From Typha latifolia (Eukaryota; Streptophyta; Magnoliopsida; Poales; Typhaceae), in the NCBI GenBank assembly GCA_019914945.1, contig CM034107.1, positions 8,246,001-8,310,000 of the forward strand: 64,000 nucleotides of DNA. Reading direction: 5' to 3'. Below, one piece after another: positions 57,338-64,000 of this stretch. Made by a program: the position numbers and the translations under genes. The notes under the pieces were generated by a model that was not told the DNA's origin, searched no databases, and was given only the letters and a program-made list of their open reading frames with translations. The stretch's first letter is position 1. Each line of letters opens with the position of its first letter.

Positions 57338-60086
57338 TGCGATAATGAGGGTAAGCGATGATGAACTATTGTTTATTTGAAGAAGTGTTGAGATTATTAA
57401 AATGTGTTATTTCTTATTTATTCTTCGATATAATTATTAGGTAATCATGGCGTAATATTTGATACTGTATGGGACTCTGATAGCTCAGTGAAGAGTAATA
57501 CTAGCTATAGGTGTTCACTTTTCTAGTATAGGGCATTAACCAATAGTAGCATGAGGATGATGAGCAATGCATGTGTTATGACTAAAAGAGAGAAAAAGAG
57601 AATGGAGTAGAAGAAAGAAATAAAATTTATGCAAGACTGTTGGAAATTTTGTAGATAGTTTGAGACTACCCGATTGTTTGTTACCTACGTGCTATATAGA
57701 TCTGATACATCTAGAGATAAATAACTAGCGAAGATGAACTTAATGTGTGGAATTGCTGTTAATGAAGATTTCATTAGTTTTGAAATTTATAAAAAAAAAA
57801 TGATAGAAGAGGAGGCATTATGAGGATTGAGTAAATTCTTGAATAACAAAAACACAGTTAGCAATCATGTGAGTCTAATAAGGCTGAAAAGAGATCCCAT
57901 TCGTTAGGTTGCAACTTTAATAAACTCAGTGTTCTGGATTTCATTTTTATAATTGAATCTCTTGGTTTAGTTAAACCACATGAATCATTTCTCTGATATT
58001 TTTTAAGTACATGGAGTAATCTTTACAAAAGATACAAACCATAGGATCTCTTTCTAAAATTCCTATCCACTGGAGCTGATTCAGTATTTATCCTTTTCGC
58101 ATTCAGCAGTTACCAGGGAAAAAAATGCAGCAATCTCTATGCCAATCTATTTATAGTTGAGTGGATTTGGTAGAATTCCTTAGAAACCGCACCATGGCAA
58201 CCAGAGTGCAAAGAAGCAGACAATAAACAATTAATAAGGGCATTCCATTGAAACATGGAATTTATGCACTTTCACCCACACTACCAAACAAACTCTAGGT
58301 GATGCAGGCAAAGGCTTGCTTCCTTAATGGGTAAATAATTTGTCAATCGCAATTTGGTAACTTGCTGCCTGTGATTAAATTAACCATTAATGTCATACAA
58401 CTTTGTGACCATTTTTTTTTTTTGAGAAAATGTGGGGTTTGATTTGGAAATAGTGAATGCATAGTTCAAATCATTATATTGCAACAATGTAGAGGTGTTA
58501 ACAAAATTTCTTTTCTTTTTCTCTATTGTATCTGGATTTCTGAAGCTTATTGACACAACTTGCTCCTGCAAATCATGTTAATCACCATAACACTTGTTCA
58601 GCATAGCAAGCAACTGACAAGATAAGAAGGATATTCTTCATCAGTCATTCGTTAATGCAATAAATTTTAACTCGGATTTGTTGATACACCCTCATGCTTA
58701 CGAAGAACTCTACCGGGATGGCGGTGTTAGTGGAAACCAATGAGTTCTCACTTCTCTCAAGAAAAGACAAAACTCCACTGGGAGAATGCCTAATGATAAT
58801 TCTGCATTGTTTCAAGTGAAACGAAGCAGTAATCACTCTGTGCATCACATCCATGAGAATTATTTGGTGCATGCAGAATCATGTTGAAATCAATGATATT
58901 CAAATTCTTCCAATTAATAGATAACGATCTCCCTATCATGCTAGATTTGGAGTGTTGTGACAGAATCATTGTCTTGATGATACAATAGCAAGGTCATGAG
59001 TATATAATTATTAAATATGAAGTTAACCTAGTTCTACTTTTAGACATAGGAATTTGAATTTAATGTCTTCTTGAGAAGAGCTAACCAGTATTTATCTATT
59101 TGGTTTAGTTAGAAGATGCCATCTAATGACTAAATAGAGTTGCCATGATGTAATAATTGGAATTTATGTATATAAATATTAATCACCCAAGATGAGTATG
59201 GTAGTGAAAGAATATGTAATTCAAATTTATCTTACTAAACATTATCTAAAACTTTGAATTGTAGATAATGCAATTATTTGAAAGTCGTTATAGGGAAAAA
59301 AATTCTTTTAAGCGGTGATTGGTGGTTGTGTGGTCATAAAGTGAGTTCCTCAATTTATGGTTAAGGTGTGGGCGCTTCCCATAATTTGTGGGTAGCAAGT
59401 ATAAATCTTCTATTGGTAGAAAGTATAGTTGACTATTATTTGAAAGATTTAAACTGTTAAGGACAAGCTAATGATAAATTAATGTTGTTGGTAGACAGGG
59501 AGGTATAATTAAGTTGTAAAAGTAGACTCAATGTTGCAAATTGTTTGGATTACTTTGAATTCAGAGAGAAGTATATCTCTTGGTTTTATTAAGATAAGCT
59601 TTACGACCATTAATTTTGGGTGATACCTGACGATTGTGATTCTTTGCCTTATCTAGTTGGTCTGATAATCTTAATCCTTAGATTCTCGTCCATGGTAAAG
59701 GAATAGACTGTTTTGTCGATAGAATCTGAGTAAAACCGTATAACTAAAGCTCTTATCGTCATAATACCTTGTCGTATGGTATCCTAATCTGGGCGCGTAG
59801 TAGGGTGAGTATTCATGTGCAAATTCGATTTTTGAGGATCTAGAGCCAGGACTCTATGACCTTTGAAGTACTAGGTAATGATATGTAAGAGTTTTAATGG
59901 TACATTTAATTCTTTTGCTATAAATAATTCTTCTAAGTGATGATTTAATATTGATAAGTTGATTAACTCGTTAACTCAAGATGTTAGTTATTAAGTTTCT
60001 GATTTAGGATTTTGTTAGTCAATCTTGTGCCGCAATTGCAGTTAACTTTTAATTTCGAGGACGAAATTCTTTTTAGTGAGGAGTAT
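57338..60086 (+). mobile_element. gypsy family A interior, segment 3 (decayed pol region)
   Basis: Lies between the family B insertion and the family A 3' LTR. The last bases (AATTTCGAGGACGAAATTC, then AGTGAGGAGTAT) match the usual pol end and polypurine area of Tekay-like elements. The remainder has no readable pol domain. A coding-like stretch near 58650-58880 is discussed under findings. Confidence 0.55.
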
Positions 60087-60854
60087 TGTAATATCCCGTT
60101 CCAATTTTTTTTGAAAAAATAGTGAGCGCATGCCTTAACCCTTTTTCCCTTGCTCTCTTCTTTTCTTTCTTCTTCTTCTTCTTCTTCTTCTTCTTCTTCT
60201 TCTTCTTCTTCTACTTCTTCTTCTTTATCTTCTTTTCTCCCCCCGCAGCCACCATTTTTCCCCTTCTTCCTCCTATTGCGCTGGAGCGCCATCGGAGCCC
60301 ATCGATTCCATGGTCTGACTCATTGGTAAGCCCTCTTTCTACTTGTGAATTTAATTTTTATTTAATTAGCCCATTCGTATACTTCTTTTCCCCCTTTCGT
60401 TATTCACCTCGTCGGGCAATAGGCTGGCTAGCGACCTTGTGTTGACGCCGCGATGAACCGGGGAGATTCCCCTCATCATCCTCCCTCACTAAGTATTTGT
60501 CATGAGTACTCTAGGCCGCCGGTTGAGGCTACACTCTATAGCCTCCCATCGCCGGTTTCTCGAGGCTTTTTCGGCCGCCGGGGGCGATGTGTCCCCCTCT
60601 CTTAGATTGATCGCATTCCTCTCCCTTTGTGGGAGCTTGAGTAACCGTCTAATGGGGCTCTTATGGCTCGTTGGGTTGTTTTAGCAAACTCCATGGCCAC
60701 CGACCATGGAGGAGGCCTCCGTCGCCGCCAAGCCACCTTGGCTGGCCGACCATTGGTTCTTGTCGACTTCCTTGTTATGTTGAATTCAACTTTCCTTACT
60801 GTTTCCCTCGGCTCTCTATCAGGCTGCTCCTCCTCGCCATCGGCAGCCATCTCC
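60087..60854 (+). mobile_element. gypsy family A 3' LTR, first 768 bp
   Basis: Starts TGTAATATCCC after the polypurine-like AGTGAGGAGTAT. It matches 34816-35490 block by block and then breaks off at 'cagccatctcc', where a family C LTR begins with TGATACAAG. The remainder should lie beyond the family C insertion, outside the window. Confidence 0.82.
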
Positions 60855-61643
60855 TGATACAAGCTCCCTTTGGGTTAAGGTTTGATCTATCCCATTTTTA
60901 GATTGGACAAGATCTTACATGGAACTTTAGAAGAGGATTCCGAAAGTTACTACTATCAGATCAATGTGAAATAGTGATATGTTCTAGCCCTGGAAAAGAG
61001 CTTTCCAACAAATCTATCGGATGACGGGATTTAGAGATATTGTCAGATAAGTAGATGGACGTCAGGGAGTCCGTTTTGTGGATCCATGGATGAAGGCATG
61101 AGATCCTAGGTGGATTCTGGAGGTGGTAGGCCGGCAGTAATGGGGTGGCACTGGTGAGTAAGGTGGTGGTGGAAGGATTATGGATGATGAAAAGGGTTAA
61201 GAAAAGGGTAGAGAGATTTGAAGAGGGGGGAGGAGTGGGCCGCCCTAAGGGACAAGGGTAAATGGCCAATCGAGGGAGGCTAGAAGCGGCGGAACCGGGG
61301 GATGAGGGAACGAGAGAGAAGGAGAAGAAGAAGATTAGGGTAAAACTCAATTTATTCCATAATGCCTCTTTGGTTGCCATCTATACCTTAAGAGGCTAAC
61401 CAAATAATTTTAAAATGATAATTATTAACCTTAGAAACAGTGGATTTCCACCGACCTCGTTCGAACGAGGTCGAACGCGTTTGAACACACAAAAGACGTT
61501 CTCTATCGATGTGAACCTGATGTAGGCATTCGAATGAGGCATTCGAATACGCCCGATCGTATTCGAACACACATTTCGCGTTCTCTATTTTTGTGAACCT
61601 GATGCAGGTGTTCACAAGCGCATTCGAACGCACTGATACATTT
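60855..61643 (-). mobile_element. gypsy family C LTR, minus orientation, end-truncated
   Basis: The + strand starts TGATACAAGCTCCC. The right half (61320-61640) matches 11100-11400, with the same 'cgttctctat' and 'gaacctgatgcaggtgttc' segments and TTCGAA boxes. The last 60 or so bases seen in the 10669-11465 copy (up to CTCTAACA) are absent, and the + oriented LTR starts directly at 61644. The left half is diverged from the other copies. Confidence 0.7.
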
Positions 61644-62424
61644 TGTTAGAGTCTTTTCTTATTGTATTAGTTAATTATTTTATTAAAATAAATTTTTTGT
61701 AGGTCGCATTTGAACGTGGAAGGGGTCGCGTTCGAATGCTTGCATTAGGTTTGCAAAAATAGAAAACACGAAATGCGCGTTCGAACGTGGTCGGACGCGT
61801 TCGAATATCTGCATCATGTTCGCATCGATAGAGAACACCTTTTGTGCGTTCGAACGCGATCGGCGGGAGTCCAATAGAATTAGGATTAATTATTATTAGT
61901 TTGGCTTGTTAGCTAGCCTTTATAAAGGTGTGGCCAAAATTATTATACTATTGGAATATTGGTTTCTTGCCTCTCTATCTTCTATCTACCCTAATTTCCC
62001 TCCTCCCTCTTCACCAACCTACCACCTCTACTGTTGGCAAGGTCTTTCCTAACTTCTAATCTCCCTCGTCTATCGAGTCATCTCTCTTTTTTGGGATCTT
62101 GACCACTTATTCCCCTTCGTCTTTATCCCTTAAACAGCATCCACTATCCACACTCATCTCCATTATCATCCATAACCCTAACTTCCACTCCACCCGTCAC
62201 CACCACCTTCATCCGCAATATATCATATTTTTGTCCTACTTTTAATTCGAATCTACTAAGGGCGTAAATACAAAAAATGTCGATCAGAGAGTTATAGATC
62301 GATTCCACTTAGTTTTGTAATTTGCTGACTAAGGGAGAATATTTGGTGAATATTTACCCTAGATTGCGCGAACTGCTTTCTACATTAAATTCAGATCTTG
62401 AAGGGATCGTTTTGTAACCTATCA
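61644..62424 (+). mobile_element. gypsy family C 5' LTR, plus copy
   Basis: TGTTAGAGTC...AACCTATCA, 781 bp, followed by TGGTATCAGAGC. It is the inverse of the minus copy at 10669-11465. Contains TTCGAA boxes at 61725-61860. Confidence 0.92.
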
Positions 62425-62425
62425 T

Positions 62426-62438
62426 TGGTATCAGAGCT
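62426..62438 (+). other. Primer binding site, gypsy family C (plus copy)
   Basis: TGGTATCAGAGCT one base after the LTR end. Confidence 0.93.
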
Positions 62439-62500
62439 AGGCGAATCTCATATCTCCATTAATGGTGGAAATAAGGAACATGGCATCAACAAGATGATCA

Positions 62501-64000
62501 ATGGAGAACACACCGACAAGGGAAGATTCAATCCACGATAACCATAATCGTGAGGCCGGTTCCTTTGGAGCGACCATGGTAGGACCGAGTCAACCAACAT
62601 CCATGGGTGTGAACATAGGCTTGGCGAATGAACTTAGGGGGCATGTTCCAAATATTGCTGCATAGAGTTGATGCAATGCAAAATGATAATAATGCTTTAA
62701 AGGAATATGTCATGAATCGATCAGCTTCGTCATCTCCTCGACAAAGATCAGTGCCTCAAGAAGGACCAGTGGTGGGACCTCACCGAACTAATACCCCACA
62801 GGTCCAGGTGCGACATGTTAGTGTCAATGATCCTCTTTTACCTATGCCTACACACCATCCCCCACCTTCGATACAAAACCCAAGACTGGTGGTAATGGAA
62901 CCCGAGAGGCGTGCGGCACCGGTGCGCTTCGTCGATGAGGAGGATTGACACTTTGAGGATGATGTTAATCCCTTTGGAGATGATGATGGTCAAGCTTGAG
63001 GATTTAGAGAAGGAGATCAACAAGCACAAAGGTTCAGACATGAACCAAGGATCTTTTGCGAACCCAACAATGCTATTCGGGAGAGAACCGCATGCTTGGA
63101 CTTTTGAAAATATTCCGGAGCGGACATTGTCCTTGGAACTCAGTGGTTACAGAGTTTGGGACCCGTCACATTTAATTTCCGAAGAATATGGATGAAATTT
63201 AAATAAGGAAATAAATATGTGCGGCTTGATGGCATTCATTCTCCACCGATTCCTGCGATGCGGCTGATGGTGGGGCTGCCTTATGGAAGTGATTTGGCTT
63301 ATCTTCTTCAGTTAAGATCAGTAGGAGATAGGCCTCAAATGAGTCCGGATACTACCATCGAGTTGTATAATTTATTAAATAAATTTGCTGGACTGTTTGA
63401 GGAACCAAAAGAGTTGTCACCAAGGCGAATGGTAGACCATCGCATAGAGATTGTGCCCTGGGCTGCACCGACAAATGTGAGGCAATATTGGTATCTCGAA
63501 GTTGATTCTTGGGGCTGACCAGATATTATCACTACTTCATTGCCGGGTATGGTAAGATCGCTGCTCCTCTCACTTCTTTATTGAATGACTCTTTTAGATG
63601 GACGGATGAAGCTACTACAGTTTTTGAAAGACTAAAAATAGCAATGGCAACGACACTTGTTCTAGCTCTACCGGACTTCACCAAAGAGTTCTTGTGGAAT
63701 GTGATGCATCGAGAGTTGGCATAGGAGCTGTATTAATGCAAGGAGGATGTCCCATAGCCTTTCTTAGCAATGTTTTATCATTAAAATCTCATCAATTATC
63801 GACCTATGAGAGAGAGATGTTGGCAATTCTACATGCGGTGATAAAGTGGAGGCCTTATTTGATCAATAGGTGATTCATTATCCGAACCGATCAAAGAAGC
63901 CTTCCATATTTTATGGGATAGCATATTCACACTCTGGCACAGTAGAGATGGGTCACAAAATGCTGGAATATGATTATAAAATTCAATACAAGAAGGGAAT
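62501..64000 (+). pseudogene. gypsy family C gag-pol, deleted and frameshifted, runs off window
   Basis: Starts at ATG 62501 (MENTPTREDSIHD), then frameshifts near 62640 into the frame LLHRVDAMQND. After NPTMLFGREP (about 63090) the gag core, zinc knuckle and protease are missing. Sequence resumes with a linker (LLNKFAGLFEEPKEL, about 63380) and the very start of RT (NVRQYWY), then jumps at about 63495 to the end of RT ([21 protein letters not shown]), so the RT catalytic core is deleted. RNase H (YEREMLAILHAV) continues with stops to 64000. Same family as 8364-10592 and 1-476. Confidence 0.87.

Overview
This is a plant nuclear window, almost certainly from a flowering plant with a large repeat-rich genome. 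The evidence is spliceosomal introns in a plant-type WNK kinase, Ty3/gypsy chromoviruses, a Ty1/copia element of Sirevirus layout, plant L1-type LINE pieces and hAT elements. Sireviruses of this density would suit a monocot, but that is inference and I do not name a species. One host gene is clear. Nearly everything else is LTR retrotransposon sequence in nested insertions, broken by stops, deletions and solo-LTR formation.

Left block (1-16.6 kb). A gypsy RNase H fragment (1-476, family C, + strand) is followed by a minus-strand chromovirus end (family B: 3' LTR 477-3337, polypurine tract, integrase and chromodomain to about 4208). A 3'-truncated minus-strand copia element abuts it (4209-8363) and is itself fused to a minus-strand family C gypsy (8364-11465). 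That LTR touches a fourth gypsy family (D, 11466 to about 12766). A decayed hAT transposase (about 12.77-15.5 kb) and another D-type LTR piece (16188-16560) follow.

Gene block (16.6-34.8 kb). A WNK serine/threonine kinase gene lies on the minus strand in eight coding exons from 31452 to 19606, giving a predicted 615-residue protein. Its fifth intron is about 9.5 kb. It holds three related non-autonomous hAT elements, each with a perfect 8-bp target duplication, a long inverted repeat, a short LTR element and an 89-bp tandem duplication. The proximal promoter is short: a LINE poly(A) tail ends about 385 bp upstream of the ATG. A second LINE RNase H fragment lies further upstream.

Nested block (34.8-64 kb). 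I read this as one plus-strand gypsy element (family A) whose 5' LTR starts at 34816 and whose 3' LTR starts at 60087. Its 5' LTR is split by a solo copia LTR (36464-37242, duplication AACTT) and a 3.1-kb family B LTR (38222-41304). Its interior is split by a full-length copia element (42842-51800, duplication ATATT) and a family B element (52213-57332, duplication AAAGT). Its 3' LTR is split by head-to-head family C LTRs and a plus-strand family C element running off the window.

No complete autonomous element is visible. The best-preserved mobile gene is the env-like 'plant transposon protein' ORF of the copia element (44981-43932), which is open while gag and pol of the same copy are broken. 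The most unusual shared signal is a TTCGAA-centred palindrome (GCGTTCGAACGC) repeated in the LTRs of both the copia family and the unrelated gypsy family C. No tRNA, rRNA, CRISPR array or bacterial-type feature was seen.
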